From contig CABQKC010000011.1 in assembly GCA_902464635.1 (NCBI GenBank), positions 1 to 64,000 of the forward strand: DNA of 64,000 nt, written 5' to 3'. Each line of letters opens with the position of its first letter. Positions within the stretch are counted from its first letter, which is position 1. Under the pieces are notes generated by a model that was not told where the DNA came from, did not search any database, and worked only from the letters and a program-made list of their open reading frames with translations. Origin of the DNA: an uncultured Caryophanales bacterium (GTDB taxonomy: Bacteria; Bacillota_I; Bacilli_A; RFN20; CAG-826). This document shows positions 54,621-63,999 of this stretch, piece by piece. The position numbers were made by a program, and so were the translations under genes.

Positions 54621-55658
54621 TTACCTAGAAGATTTATCGTAAGGAATACCTTCTGCTTTTGGAGCATGGCTCTTTTTAGAGAAGACAATAAGGGAAAGGA
54701 ATGCTAATAGATACGGAAGCATGTTATAGAAGGCCTTGGAATTGATTGGATTATTCCAGCTTCCAGAGAAGGCTGTAACCATGAAGTTAGATAAGGCAAA
54801 GAAAGCGGCAAAGAATAATGATGCCAAGGTGATATTTATAGCCTTCCAGTTACCTAGAATTTCAATGGCCAATACCAAGAACCCATAACCAAATACACCA
54901 GAAGCTAAATTCCATTCACCTAGCCTTAAACAAGAGAAGATGATAAATCCTCCAATAGAAGCAGAAGCACTTCCTATGGCAGTGGATATATATCTCATCT
55001 TATTGACATTGATTCCAACCGAATCGGCTGCAGCTGGGTTTTCACCACACGCCCTAAGCCTTAATCCAAATCTAGTCTTGTTGATTAGGAATATTAAGAC
55101 AAATATCAAGATGATTCCGATTAGAACGGTTATGTTTATATTAGAGAAAGCTCCATTGAAGAAAGCTGATTTTGTGTTGTAATTCATGACATTGAATGAC
55201 ATGGAAGTATTCATATTTGGTTCATCTTTTGCAAGGTGGATTGTATTTAGGATTAATACAATAGCAGCCGCAAGGGAATTCATCGCCGTGCCGACGATAG
55301 TCTGATCAGCTTTGAATTTGATTGATATGAACGAGAGCAAGAAAGAGAAGGCAACACCGACTAAAATCGACATCAGCATCCCTGGTATGTATATGAAATT
55401 GACGAAGAACCAATTGTTTAATAAGGCGCTTTCTCCCATCCAGCCATATATTTGCTGAATGAATAATATGCCGGAGAAGGCACCGACTAACATCGAGCCA
55501 TCAAGAGAGATGTTGATAATGCCAGAACATTCGCTAAACATACCCCCGAAAGAACCAAGGGTAAATCCAACTCCGAAGACAATGAATAGGAATATTATTG
55601 AGCCCCATGTAGCGGTGGAGATATCAACATAGACATTTAACATAGATAATAATTCCAT
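54621..55658 (-). CDS. Nucleoside ABC importer permease, NupQ type
   Basis: A 345-residue permease of the BPD_transp_2 family, matching NupQ/YufQ. About nine membrane spans are seen, with the family stretch FGGMFSECSGIINISLDGSMLVGAF near the N-terminus (about 35-60) and RLRACGENPAAADSVGIN (about 215-235). The ATG at 55658 is preferred over an in-frame TTG at 55709, because AAAGGAGG lies 9 bases upstream and the family N-terminus then fits. Its start overlaps the preceding permease stop region. With its partner permease and the two-domain ATPase it imports purine and pyrimidine nucleosides. Confidence 0.92.
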   Translation of the reverse strand: MELLSMLNVYVDISTATWGSIIFLFIVFGVGFTLGSFGGMFSECSGIINISLDGSMLVGAFSGILFIQQIYGWMGESALLNNWFFVNFIYIPGMLMSILVGVAFSFLLSFISIKFKADQTIVGTAMNSLAAAIVLILNTIHLAKDEPNMNTSMSFNVMNYNTKSAFFNGAFSNINITVLIGIILIFVLIFLINKTRFGLRLRACGENPAAADSVGINVNKMRYISTAIGSASASIGGFIIFSCLRLGEWNLASGVFGYGFLVLAIEILGNWKAINITLASLFFAAFFALSNFMVTAFSGSWNNPINSKAFYNMLPYLLAFLSLIVFSKKSHAPKAEGIPYDKSSR

Positions 55659-55659
55659 C

Positions 55660-56937
55660 TTATTTGGCCTCCTTTGCTTTTCTAGAGAATAATTGCTTGA
55701 ACGAAGCATCTATTGTTTCTTTATGCTTGATGTTACTTCTTCTAATAAGAGTGATGAACAAGGCAGATAAGGATGCAACATAGACAATGACGGCCCTAAT
55801 AAGTTCCATGTAGTATTTGCTATATAGAATTGAGACATTTACGATTCTAGTCTGTGCTTCGGTTATATAATTAATAAAGAAGGCCGAGAAGATACATCCT
55901 ATTGGGTCGGTTTGACCAATAAGGGCAACCGAAATACCATTGAACCCATCTGCAATCATGACCCCGTCAAGCGAATTATATGTAAATGCTTTTGGAGAGG
56001 ATGGATTAGAGAATACTAGATATCCGCAAATCCCGGCAATAGCACCAGAAAGAAGTAATGACAAGACTATCTTTTGGTCTTGGTTAATACCTGCATATTT
56101 AGCGGCAAATTTATTTGATCCACATAATTTCATTTCGAATCCAAACTTGGTGAATTTCAAAATGAAGAAGAATATCAAACAAATCACAATCGCGATTATT
56201 AATCCCCAAGTAACTCCATAGAAAGTACTATCTACCCCAAACATTGAAGGCATTCTTCCTTGGATTCCCATCTTAGCTAATTGGGCTTTGTTATAATAAT
56301 CGATGCAGTCAGATGGCAATTGCTGACCTATTAAGGAAGTTAAGTAATAAACAATCCAGTTAAGCATGATGCCAGAAAGTACTTCATTAACATTGAATTT
56401 AGCTTTTAGTATGCCTGAAATTGCCCCGACAGCAGCTCCTCCAAGCAAGGCAACTAACATACAGGCTAGCCAATTACCTCCATTAAAGGAAACGATAAAG
56501 GCAAGGAAGGCACCCATTGTTAATTGGCCGGTAATTCCAATGTTGAATAAGCCTAATTTAAAGGCAAATGAAATTGATAAACCCGCTAACATCATCGGGG
56601 TCATATTCATTAATACGTGGGAAATGGAACTCTTTTTAGAGAATCCAGAAGTAATAAGGACAGATAACCCACGGAAACAGTTTTCCGGGTCTCTAATAAG
56701 CATGACTATAAATCCTGCGAGCAATCCTATTAAAACGCAAATGACACTAGATGCAATTGCCTTAGTAGCTCCAAAAGAGAATAGCCATGAAACTCCTTTA
56801 GCAATCGGGACGCAGACATATCTAAGCCCCTTCCAGATATTCTTGCCTAGTTTGACAAAGAAAGGATTGAAAATATTGACGAAGAATGAACATATGGCGT
56901 TCCAAATCTTGGAAAAGAAATTCTTAATTTTATCCAT
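55660..56937 (-). CDS. Nucleoside ABC importer permease, NupP type
   Basis: A 425-residue permease matching NupP/YufP. An N-terminal amphipathic and hydrophobic region (about 1-85) precedes the core of about ten spans. Family features include INIGITGQ-like FNIGITGQLTMGAFLAF (about 130-148) and LCGSNKFAAKYAGIN (about 275-290). GGAAAGGTGA before the ATG supports the start, and the ATPase stop lies 2 bases upstream. The two permeases form a heterodimer. Confidence 0.92.
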   Translation of the reverse strand: MDKIKNFFSKIWNAICSFFVNIFNPFFVKLGKNIWKGLRYVCVPIAKGVSWLFSFGATKAIASSVICVLIGLLAGFIVMLIRDPENCFRGLSVLITSGFSKKSSISHVLMNMTPMMLAGLSISFAFKLGLFNIGITGQLTMGAFLAFIVSFNGGNWLACMLVALLGGAAVGAISGILKAKFNVNEVLSGIMLNWIVYYLTSLIGQQLPSDCIDYYNKAQLAKMGIQGRMPSMFGVDSTFYGVTWGLIIAIVICLIFFFILKFTKFGFEMKLCGSNKFAAKYAGINQDQKIVLSLLLSGAIAGICGYLVFSNPSSPKAFTYNSLDGVMIADGFNGISVALIGQTDPIGCIFSAFFINYITEAQTRIVNVSILYSKYYMELIRAVIVYVASLSALFITLIRRSNIKHKETIDASFKQLFSRKAKEAK

Positions 56938-56939
56938 TT

Positions 56940-58529
56940 CTATTCACCTTTCCTTTCTTGTCTTTTAGCCCCGGACATATAAAGACCAATTTCTTGAATT
57001 GTAGTTTCTTTTGGATTTAGTTCAGCGACTATCTCGCCTTCATGCATGACTAAAATCCTATCGCTAAGATTCATGACTTCATCTAATTCTAGCGATACTA
57101 GTAAGACTGCTTTTCCTTTATCTCTAGATTCAATTAATTGCTTATGGATCTTTTCAATCGCGCCAACATCAAGTCCTCTAGTAGGAGAGACGGCTAATAG
57201 TAATGGGGCGCCTAAATCTAGTTGCCTTCCGATTATGGCCTTTTGCTGGTTTCCTCCTGACATTGATCTAACAATAGTTTTATAGCCAAGAGATGAACGG
57301 ATATCATATTCTTCGATTAATCTATTCGCATATTCATTTATTTCCTTTTTGTTTCTTATTCCAAACATGTTGAACGGCTTTTGGAAATAACGTTGCAAAA
57401 CTAGGTTATCTGCTAAAGAAAAATCTAAGGCTAAACCATATTTATGCCTATCTTCAGGAATGTGGCTTAATCCTGCAAGGGCTCTTTTCCTAACACTTAA
57501 TTTCTCTAAATGGGTATCGATATATTCTTCTTCATTGCCACCTTCTTTATATTTAGGATTCTTTACATGATGGAGGACTAATTCACCTTGTTTAGCCTTA
57601 CATAATCCAGTTAAGGCATATATCAAATCGCTTTGTCCATTTCCTTCAATACCCGCTAGACAAACAATTTCTCCTTCCCTAATCGAGAAAGAAACATCCT
57701 TTACGGTATCTTTTCTTTTTTCGGGGTTAAAGACAGTTAAATTCGAGACAGTAAGTATTTCTTTTCCAGGTTTTGCTTCATCTTTTTCAGTTACAAGTTG
57801 GACTTCTCTTCCGACCATTAACCTAGATAATTCTTCTTTTGTTGTTTCTTTTGTAACTAATGTATCGATGCATTTTCCTTTTCTTAATATGGAAACCCTG
57901 TCGGATACTTCCATGATTTCATTTAATTTATGGGAAATGAAGAGAATGGATTTTCCTTCATTTGCTAGGTTTCTCAAAGAAATCATTAAATCTGTTATTT
58001 CCTGTGGGGTTAAAACAGCAGTAGGTTCATCAAAGATTAATATGTTGGAATTACGGTATAGAATTTTCAATATCTCTACTTTTTGTTGCTCTCCAACTGA
58101 CATATCATCTATTTTTTCGTCTAGGTCGATATGGAAATTGTATTTCTTGCATAGTTCCTCTAGTTTTTTTCTAGCTTCTTTTGGTTTTATATAGCCAAAA
58201 AGTCCAGTTGGTTCTTCTCCAAGAATTATGTTTTCTAATGCTGAAAAAATACCTACAAGCATGAAATGCTGATGAACCATCCCAATACCTAGCGCACAGG
58301 CTTGGTGGGGATCAGAGATAGTTACTTTTTCACCATTAAGGATAATGTCGCCTGAAGTAGGTTTATATAATCCTGATACCATTGACATCAGCGTAGACTT
58401 TCCTGCTCCATTTTCCCCAAGCAAAGCATGTATTTCGCCTTTTCTTAAAGTAAGAGAAATATCATCATTTGCCTTGATTCCAGGGAAATATTTGCAAATA
58501 TGAGAAAGTTCTAGAACGTTTTCTTCCAT
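56940..58529 (-). CDS. Nucleoside ABC importer ATPase, NupO type (two domains)
   Basis: A 529-residue protein with two ABC ATPase domains, like YufO/NupO and RbsA. The first has Walker A GENGAGKST (about 36-44), signature DMSVGEQQK (about 143) and Walker B ILIFDEPTAVLT (about 162). The second has the altered loop GIEGNGQSD in place of Walker A (about 290), as usual in this family, and signature SMSGGNQQK (about 412). It powers the two permeases. AAAGGAG stands before the ATG. A terminator separates it from the bmpA-type gene, so it is expressed less than the binding protein. Confidence 0.93.
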   Translation of the reverse strand: MEENVLELSHICKYFPGIKANDDISLTLRKGEIHALLGENGAGKSTLMSMVSGLYKPTSGDIILNGEKVTISDPHQACALGIGMVHQHFMLVGIFSALENIILGEEPTGLFGYIKPKEARKKLEELCKKYNFHIDLDEKIDDMSVGEQQKVEILKILYRNSNILIFDEPTAVLTPQEITDLMISLRNLANEGKSILFISHKLNEIMEVSDRVSILRKGKCIDTLVTKETTKEELSRLMVGREVQLVTEKDEAKPGKEILTVSNLTVFNPEKRKDTVKDVSFSIREGEIVCLAGIEGNGQSDLIYALTGLCKAKQGELVLHHVKNPKYKEGGNEEEYIDTHLEKLSVRKRALAGLSHIPEDRHKYGLALDFSLADNLVLQRYFQKPFNMFGIRNKKEINEYANRLIEEYDIRSSLGYKTIVRSMSGGNQQKAIIGRQLDLGAPLLLAVSPTRGLDVGAIEKIHKQLIESRDKGKAVLLVSLELDEVMNLSDRILVMHEGEIVAELNPKETTIQEIGLYMSGAKRQERKGE

Positions 58530-58544
58530 AAGCGACTCCTTTAG

Positions 58545-58576
58545 AGAAAAAAGGGGACAGGAATGCCTGCCCCCTT
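58545..58576 (-). terminator. Internal terminator between the binding lipoprotein and ATPase genes
   Basis: On the minus strand GGGGGCAGG (58574-58566), a CATT loop and CCTGTCCCC (58561-58553) form a 9-bp stem (one wobble pair) that is followed by TTTTTT. It would cut most transcripts after the bmpA-type gene, giving more binding protein than transporter. Confidence 0.9.
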
Positions 58577-58582
58577 AGTTAA

Positions 58583-59776
58583 TTATTTGTTGTGGTAGGT
58601 TGCAGTGACTTTGACAGTTGTTGGGGCTTTGCTTGTATCGTTAGAAACGGTAACGGTTCCAGCCTTCATATCAGCGACTAATTTTGCATAGTCTGCTTCA
58701 GTCCACTTCTTGAATCCCCAGCATCCTTTATCGCCAGTTGTGGCTTCGGTTGGGAGAGCGACGGCATCTTGTTTGATTCCAAGGGTTTGGATCTTGGCAG
58801 AGTGCTTTGCATCGAATTTATTTTCGTTGCCTTTCCAGGAAGTCAATGCTTCTTTGATGGAAGTTCCTAAGCCCTTCATGGCAGAAGTAAGTAGTTTTTC
58901 TCTAGTTCCGGCTGGCTGGATAGAGGTGTCAGCGTGTTGGTTAGTGTCAACACCAATCCAACTCTTTCCTTCTTTATTTGTGGCTTGGCTTAGACCAGTG
59001 GTGACTGAGTTATAGACAGCACCGCCACAAGCAAATATGGTTTCGGTTCCATTGTTATACCAGCTGGTGGCAAATTCGGTTGCTTCGGTAGTGGAAGCAA
59101 AAGCGCCAGCATAGTAATAATCCATCTTGACTGAACCGTCTGCTAAACCAAGTTCAGTAGCAGCCTTTTCGGCTCCTTGGACATATCCATATCCATATCT
59201 TTGGACGGCTGGGACAGCCATACCGCCGATGAAGCCTAATTTGGTTAAGCCATCTTTAACGGCACCATAACCAGCAAGGAACCCAGCTTGTTCTTCTTGG
59301 TATTGGGTCATGGAGACATTAGCTCCTAATGTATATTCGGTATAGCCGTTATCGGAGTCTTGGTTAACGCAGTCAAGGGCAAGGAAGCAAACATCTTTAT
59401 ATCTTTCTTGGACTTGCTTGACGACTGGTTGGAATAGATATCCAGGAAGGACAACGAATTTGGCTCCCCATTCGACAGCGGCTTCAACGGCTGCAACACG
59501 TTCGGCAGTAGTGAATTCGGCAGAAGAGGAAGTTGGTTGATAATACATTGTATGGATAGAACCATTGCTTACAATGTTGTTTTTGACTGTTCCGCCACCA
59601 TTTGCGACAGCCCAATCATTGACAGCTTCCCAAGAGGTTTGGTTGAAGTTGTGATCATTTAAGGTACCGGAGTCGGTAACAAGGGCAATTTTAAGAGCGT
59701 CATCATTGCCATTTTCGCCACAGGCGACAAGAGTGAGGAGAGAGGCACTAAGTAATAAAAGTGCAGATTTTTTCAT
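58583..59776 (-). CDS. BmpA-type nucleoside-binding lipoprotein
   Basis: A 397-residue lipoprotein of the BMP/PnrA-like family. The signal peptide ends in LVAC (Cys19). The mature part begins LKIALVTDSGTLNDHNFNQTSW (about 28-49), the standard BMP opening, and has FLALDCVNQD near 130 and FIGGMAVPAVQRYGYGY near 187. It binds nucleosides outside the membrane and delivers them to the NupOPQ-type transporter encoded next. GGAGG about 10 bases before the ATG supports the start. It is the first and, thanks to the terminator after it, probably the most expressed gene of the operon. Confidence 0.94.
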   Translation of the reverse strand: MKKSALLLLSASLLTLVACGENGNDDALKIALVTDSGTLNDHNFNQTSWEAVNDWAVANGGGTVKNNIVSNGSIHTMYYQPTSSSAEFTTAERVAAVEAAVEWGAKFVVLPGYLFQPVVKQVQERYKDVCFLALDCVNQDSDNGYTEYTLGANVSMTQYQEEQAGFLAGYGAVKDGLTKLGFIGGMAVPAVQRYGYGYVQGAEKAATELGLADGSVKMDYYYAGAFASTTEATEFATSWYNNGTETIFACGGAVYNSVTTGLSQATNKEGKSWIGVDTNQHADTSIQPAGTREKLLTSAMKGLGTSIKEALTSWKGNENKFDAKHSAKIQTLGIKQDAVALPTEATTGDKGCWGFKKWTEADYAKLVADMKAGTVTVSNDTSKAPTTVKVTATYHNK

Positions 59777-59843
59777 ACGTTTTATCCTCCTAAAGATATT
59801 TGTTGGTATGAACTAAATGGGCAAATTTATGGCAAAAAAAGCG

Positions 59844-59869
59844 TGTCACTACCGATGAGATATGTCACT
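59844..59869 (-). repeat. AGTGACA direct repeats in the bmpA leader
   Basis: On the minus strand AGTGACA occurs at 59869-59863 and 59850-59844, 19 bases apart, close to two helical turns. They lie downstream of the candidate promoter and could be an operator. Confidence 0.4.
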
Positions 59870-59901
59870 TTTAATGTGTTTAATTTTGTCCACATTCAAA
59901 T

Positions 59902-59929
59902 ATTATAAACAAAAAATGGCATTAGGTAA
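59902..59929 (-). promoter_or_regulatory. Candidate promoter of the nucleoside importer operon
   Basis: On the minus strand a weak -35 TTACCT (59929-59924), 16 bases and a perfect -10 TATAAT (59907-59902) are present. The leader would be roughly 115 bases. Confidence 0.5.
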
Positions 59930-60104
59930 CTTAAAAAATGTAACTTTTTACATTATCTAGAATTTGTCGAATTTGTAAGCACTTTCTAAAGGAATTACAT
60001 ATTTGCCCAATGAGATTTATATTATATTTGTAAATTTCTAGATGACATTTTATCCTCTAAGCGGATAATTTAGGGGTTGAGTTTTTCCTATATAGAGGTG
60101 AACT

Positions 60105-60746
60105 ATGATAGTAATTGGCGGAATGATTGGACTAGGTAAGACTACCCTTGCCGAGAAACTTGGGGAACGTCTAGGTATACCTACTTATTTTGAATCTGTA
60201 AAAGATAATAAGATACTTCCTCTTTTTTATAAGGCTACACCTGAAGAAAATGAGAAATATCGTTATTCTTTTCTTCTTCAGCTATCCTTTTTGCAATCTA
60301 GGTTAAAGCAAATAAAACAAGCAAAGCTAGATAAAGAATCAATCATGGATAGAAGTATCTATGAAGATTTATATTTTGCCAAAACAATCCATGATGAAGG
60401 ACGTATTTCAGATTTAGAATTAGCAATTTACCAAGAGATGTTCGAGGAACTTGTAAATGATTATCCTCCTCTTCCCTCTAAATCTCCTTCTGCTATGATT
60501 TATCTTCATGGGTCATTTGAAACCGTACTAAATAGAATAAAAGAAAGAGGCAGAGATTTTGAACTTGATGAACCTAGTTTAAGACATCATCGTCTTATGT
60601 GGGAAGGATATGACAAGTGGTTCCATTCCTTCTATAAATATTCTCCTGTTATTGAAGCTGACTGCAATAAAAGAGCCTGTTCGTTTAATAAAGATGATCA
60701 GGATTGGCTAGTTGAACAACTTAGGCCATATATAAATATAGATTAA
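60105..60746 (+). CDS. Deoxynucleoside kinase (first of a pair)
   Basis: A 213-residue deoxynucleoside kinase of the dAK/dGK/dCK family. The P-loop is GGMIGLGKTT (residues 5-14), the DRS motif is IMDRSIYED (about 80-88), and HGSFETVLNRIKERGR (about 142-157) is the lid region with the arginines. It phosphorylates deoxynucleosides for salvage. The next gene encodes a clear paralogue, an arrangement like the dAK/dGK pairs of lactobacilli that form heterodimers. GAGGTGA stands before the ATG. It leads a four-gene operon and is divergent from the nucleoside importer, with which it fits functionally. Confidence 0.93.
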   Translation: MIVIGGMIGLGKTTLAEKLGERLGIPTYFESVKDNKILPLFYKATPEENEKYRYSFLLQLSFLQSRLKQIKQAKLDKESIMDRSIYEDLYFAKTIHDEGRISDLELAIYQEMFEELVNDYPPLPSKSPSAMIYLHGSFETVLNRIKERGRDFELDEPSLRHHRLMWEGYDKWFHSFYKYSPVIEADCNKRACSFNKDDQDWLVEQLRPYINID

Positions 60747-60756
60747 GGGGACAATA

Positions 60757-61401
60757 ATGGTGGTTATAGTAGGTGGAATGATTGGAATTGGAAAGACTAC
60801 CACTTCCAAGATGTTAGGAAAAGAAACTGGATTAAAAGTCTACTATGAATCTGTTGAAGGCAATAAGGTCTTGCCTTTGTTTTATACTTCTAGCAAAGAA
60901 GAGAAGGAAAAAAATAGATATCCATTTCTTCTCCAATTAAGCTTCCTTCGTTCAAGGTTCCATGCGATTAAAGAAGCCTTAAAAAATGACAATGCGATTA
61001 TGGATAGAAGTATCTATGAAGATTATTATTTTGCCAAAAAGAATTTTGAATTAGGCAACATAAATGAAATGGAAATGGATCTTTATGAAGGCTTATTAAG
61101 TGAGATGATGGATGAACTGAACTTGCTTCCAAAGAAATCTCCTGATGTAATGGTTTATCTTCATGGGTCGTTTGAAACGGTTTTAAATCGCATCAAGGAA
61201 AGAGGAAGGTCTTTTGAATTAGATTCTGAATTAGTCTCTTATTATAAATTCCTTTATGATGGATATGATGAATGGGTCCATTCTTCATATAAGGCCTCTC
61301 CTATTATTTCTATTGATGTAGATAAAAAAGACATCGTTTTTAACGAATCCGATAAAAAAGAATTCTTAGAAGAATTATCTAGATATAATAAAATCAAATA
61401 G
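60757..61401 (+). CDS. Deoxynucleoside kinase (second of a pair)
   Basis: A 214-residue paralogue of the upstream kinase. The P-loop is GGMIGIGKTT (residues 6-15), the DRS motif is IMDRSIYED, and the segment HGSFETVLNRIKERGR is identical between the two. Differences cluster in the substrate-side helices, so the two enzymes may prefer different bases (for example adenine/cytosine against guanine). It begins 10 bases after the first kinase. AAGGGGA acts as ribosome site. Confidence 0.93.
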   Translation: MVVIVGGMIGIGKTTTSKMLGKETGLKVYYESVEGNKVLPLFYTSSKEEKEKNRYPFLLQLSFLRSRFHAIKEALKNDNAIMDRSIYEDYYFAKKNFELGNINEMEMDLYEGLLSEMMDELNLLPKKSPDVMVYLHGSFETVLNRIKERGRSFELDSELVSYYKFLYDGYDEWVHSSYKASPIISIDVDKKDIVFNESDKKEFLEELSRYNKIK

Positions 61402-61403
61402 AT

Positions 61404-62060
61404 ATGAAAGAAGAACTAGACTTATCTACATATAAGAAAAGGAACCAATATTACCATTTTTCTAAGTTTCCTGATCCTTCTTTTGGATTAGATGTCGATA
61501 TTGATGTTACTAACCTCATAAATATAAAAGAAGCGACCCATGTCGGCTTTTTCCCTATGTTTTTATATTGTTTGACCAAGGCGATTAATTCGGTTTACGA
61601 ATTGCATTTAAGGGAAGAAAATGGACACATCTATTATTATGATGTCATCCATCCAACTTGGACTGTCCTTGCTAAAGAAGATGTATATATGAATGTAGGA
61701 ACTACTTTTGAAGAAGACTTTATTTCTTTTAATAAGAAAGTAGTTGAACTAAATTCCAAGACAAAACAATTAGATCCTAGTTCTGATTTAGACATATCTA
61801 GTTTATGTAATGAACCTAATGTATTTTATGCATCTTGCTTACCTATTTTAGACGTAATTTCATTTAGGCATCCTACTCCAAGCGGTGATCACGATAACCT
61901 TTCTATCCCAAGGATATTGTGGGGGAAGTTTATATTAAAAGAAGATAATAGATATCATTTGACATTGAATATAACTACCTCCCATTGTTTAGTAGACGGG
62001 TTCCCTTTGGCTAAGGTTTTTATTAATTTAAGGGAGATTATTTCTTCTTTTAGGATTTAA
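61404..62060 (+). CDS. Chloramphenicol acetyltransferase-family protein
   Basis: A 218-residue protein of the CatA fold. The N-terminus has the family YHFSKF-type opening, PMFLYCLTKAIN follows near 50, and the catalytic HxxxDG motif is HCLVDG at about residues 194-199. The usual second His before it (HHxxxDG) is Ser here. It would transfer an acetyl group from acetyl-CoA to an unknown acceptor. True drug-resistance CATs are similar in length, but the setting in a nucleoside-salvage operon (2-base gaps on both sides) suggests a metabolic role. Resistance cannot be claimed from sequence. Confidence 0.85.
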   Translation: MKEELDLSTYKKRNQYYHFSKFPDPSFGLDVDIDVTNLINIKEATHVGFFPMFLYCLTKAINSVYELHLREENGHIYYYDVIHPTWTVLAKEDVYMNVGTTFEEDFISFNKKVVELNSKTKQLDPSSDLDISSLCNEPNVFYASCLPILDVISFRHPTPSGDHDNLSIPRILWGKFILKEDNRYHLTLNITTSHCLVDGFPLAKVFINLREIISSFRI

Positions 62061-62062
62061 TT

Positions 62063-62650
62063 ATGGATAAAGAAACTTTAAGAAAACAGATACAGGGGTT
62101 CATTCCTTTTAATAAAGAAGAGGAAAAAGACAAAGAACTCATATTAAGGTGTCTAGATAAAGAAGAGGATGTCTTTTCTAGAAAAAATCCATTGGTTCAT
62201 TTTACTGCCTCTAGCTGGATTATTAATAAATCTAGGGATAAGGTTCTTTTATGTTTCCATAATATCTATAATTCATGGAGTTGGCTTGGCGGACATTGTG
62301 ATGGTGAAATCGATTGCCTAAAAGTCGCGATTAAAGAAGCAAAAGAAGAAAGTGGATTAGATGAATTTAGATGTATATCCGAAGGGATTTTCTCTTTGGA
62401 ATCTTTGTGTGTAAATTCTCATATAAAAAAAGGGCAGAATATATCTAGCCATATCCATATTAATCTTACTTATCTATTAGAAGCAGATGATAGCAAGCCA
62501 TTAAAGATCAAGGAAGATGAAAACAAAGGACTCATGTGGGCGCCTATTGAAGATATCTATAAATTATCTAATGAGCCTTGGTTTGTTGAACACGTATATA
62601 AAAAGCTTAACGAAAAACTATATAGATTAATCAAAGAAAATAAGATTTAA
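62063..62650 (+). CDS. Nudix hydrolase
   Basis: A 195-residue Nudix protein. The Nudix box GGHCDGEID...AIKEAKEESGL (about 74-97) keeps the catalytic KEAKEE helix, with Lys where Arg is usual and a different residue at the middle Glu position. The N-terminal third is an extra helical region. Nudix enzymes cleave nucleoside diphosphates linked to other groups; here it may clean up nucleotides made by the upstream kinases. It is the last gene of the operon and overlaps the convergent MFS gene by 4 bases. Confidence 0.9.
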   Translation: MDKETLRKQIQGFIPFNKEEEKDKELILRCLDKEEDVFSRKNPLVHFTASSWIINKSRDKVLLCFHNIYNSWSWLGGHCDGEIDCLKVAIKEAKEESGLDEFRCISEGIFSLESLCVNSHIKKGQNISSHIHINLTYLLEADDSKPLKIKEDENKGLMWAPIEDIYKLSNEPWFVEHVYKKLNEKLYRLIKENKI

Positions 62651-63999
62651 TTGGCTTTTTTTCTTTTGAAATAGAACAAGAAATAAGCTGGAACTAAAGT
62701 CAAAATAGCTGCACTTAAGGTTACTAGGAACATATTTTTATCTGGCATAGAAGCGGTGTTACCAAATTCGTTGATATATTCGCTAGAAAATACTGCCAAG
62801 GCAATATTTGAACCAATAATCATTGGAAGCATGACGGCCATTATCATCCTTACTCCCTGTAACGATCCTACTTTATCTAACGGAGTTTCATCTCTTAAAG
62901 TAACTCCTAATACAGTTGTGCCAACTAGATATGAACTCATTAGGAATATCCCTGCAATAGTTGCGCTTATCATGTCCTTTATAAAATATAAGGATAAGCT
63001 AGAAACTGCTAGGATTATTATGGAAGCAAAAAGGATTTTATCTTTGCCAAGTTTCTCCATAAATACCCCGATGATAATAGTAAATACGCTAGCCAAAATT
63101 AATATAATTCCCATTACCAAATAGAAATTAAGCCCATTGATTCCTAATCCTTCCTGGAAATAGACTAGGTAATAAGGCAAGAATGAATCAATTGCAATAT
63201 TAAAGCAAAAGAAGCAAAGAAGGCATAGATAGAATCTCTTGTTATTCTTTATTGAAGACGGTTTAAATCCATAGATGAAATTAGATAAGAATCCATCGTC
63301 TCTTTTTATCTCGGTCTTATCTTTATTTAATAAGAAGAAGGATGCTAATCCAACAATGAAAGTCAAAGCACCTGCAATTATAAAGAAATATAGCCATGGG
63401 GTAGCAATTCTAGAAGCAAATTCGCTTTGGGTTTCACCTTCTTCTTTACTGCCGGGAACTCCTAATATCAAGCCTAATCCCATCATCAAGGCTAAAGCGA
63501 TTAAGGGGAGAATTGATATAATGGATTCGACCATTGGCCTATTTGTTTCGTCTGTTTGATCAGTAATATAAGAAGAATAACAGGCATCATTGCTAGTTGA
63601 GCCAAATAAAGTCATCACGCAGTCGATAATGACATTTAATATGCCAACCCACATGATGGCTTTAGTTGGGTTTAATCCGCCTTTTATTAATATTGGATAA
63701 GAAGCCACTCCAAATAAGGCAACCGAGACTCCCCAAAGCATATAGCCTATAGCAATTATTGGCTTTCTTTTGCCTAATTTATCTGAAAGAGGTCCGATAA
63801 CTAAAGTAGTAATAGCGGCCACTATAGCACTAAATGTCGTCATGTAATTTATATATGAGGCATCTCCGGTTTGAGAATATACATATAGGTTTATGTATTG
63901 ATTTTCAATCGCCCAGGCTAGCTGGCCTATTAATCCGACAAGAATAAATCCAATCCAGGATTTAGCACCCAAAGGGGTTCTTTTGTTTTCTTTTTCCAT
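62647..63999 (-). CDS. MFS transporter, sugar/cation symporter type
   Basis: A 450-residue protein with about 12 membrane spans. The MFS motif A is clear as GPLSDKLGKRKP (about 69-80). The overall look (SWIGFILVGLIGQLAW start, then IYG...-like middle loop) resembles the SLC45/GPH-like sugar transporters of Firmicutes. The likely cargo is a sugar or oligosaccharide, not confirmed. The ATG is one base from the window edge, so an earlier start or its promoter may lie outside. It converges on the nucleoside operon. Confidence 0.85.
   Translation of the reverse strand: MEKENKRTPLGAKSWIGFILVGLIGQLAWAIENQYINLYVYSQTGDASYINYMTTFSAIVAAITTLVIGPLSDKLGKRKPIIAIGYMLWGVSVALFGVASYPILIKGGLNPTKAIMWVGILNVIIDCVMTLFGSTSNDACYSSYITDQTDETNRPMVESIISILPLIALALMMGLGLILGVPGSKEEGETQSEFASRIATPWLYFFIIAGALTFIVGLASFFLLNKDKTEIKRDDGFLSNFIYGFKPSSIKNNKRFYLCLLCFFCFNIAIDSFLPYYLVYFQEGLGINGLNFYLVMGIILILASVFTIIIGVFMEKLGKDKILFASIIILAVSSLSLYFIKDMISATIAGIFLMSSYLVGTTVLGVTLRDETPLDKVGSLQGVRMIMAVMLPMIIGSNIALAVFSSEYINEFGNTASMPDKNMFLVTLSAAILTLVPAYFLFYFKRKKAN

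Larger units (their letters stand above)
59777..60104. other. 328-base divergent intergenic region
   Basis: No gene is seen. It holds the bmpA promoter, two AGTGACA direct repeats and a long untranslated leader on one side. On the other side it holds the upstream region and GAGGTGA ribosome site of the deoxynucleoside kinase operon. I looked for a purine riboswitch and did not find its conserved core. Confidence 0.7.

Noticed and set aside
59777..60104. Purine riboswitch before the bmpA-type gene
   Set aside because: The leader does not show the conserved three-way junction core of that class; only direct repeats are seen.
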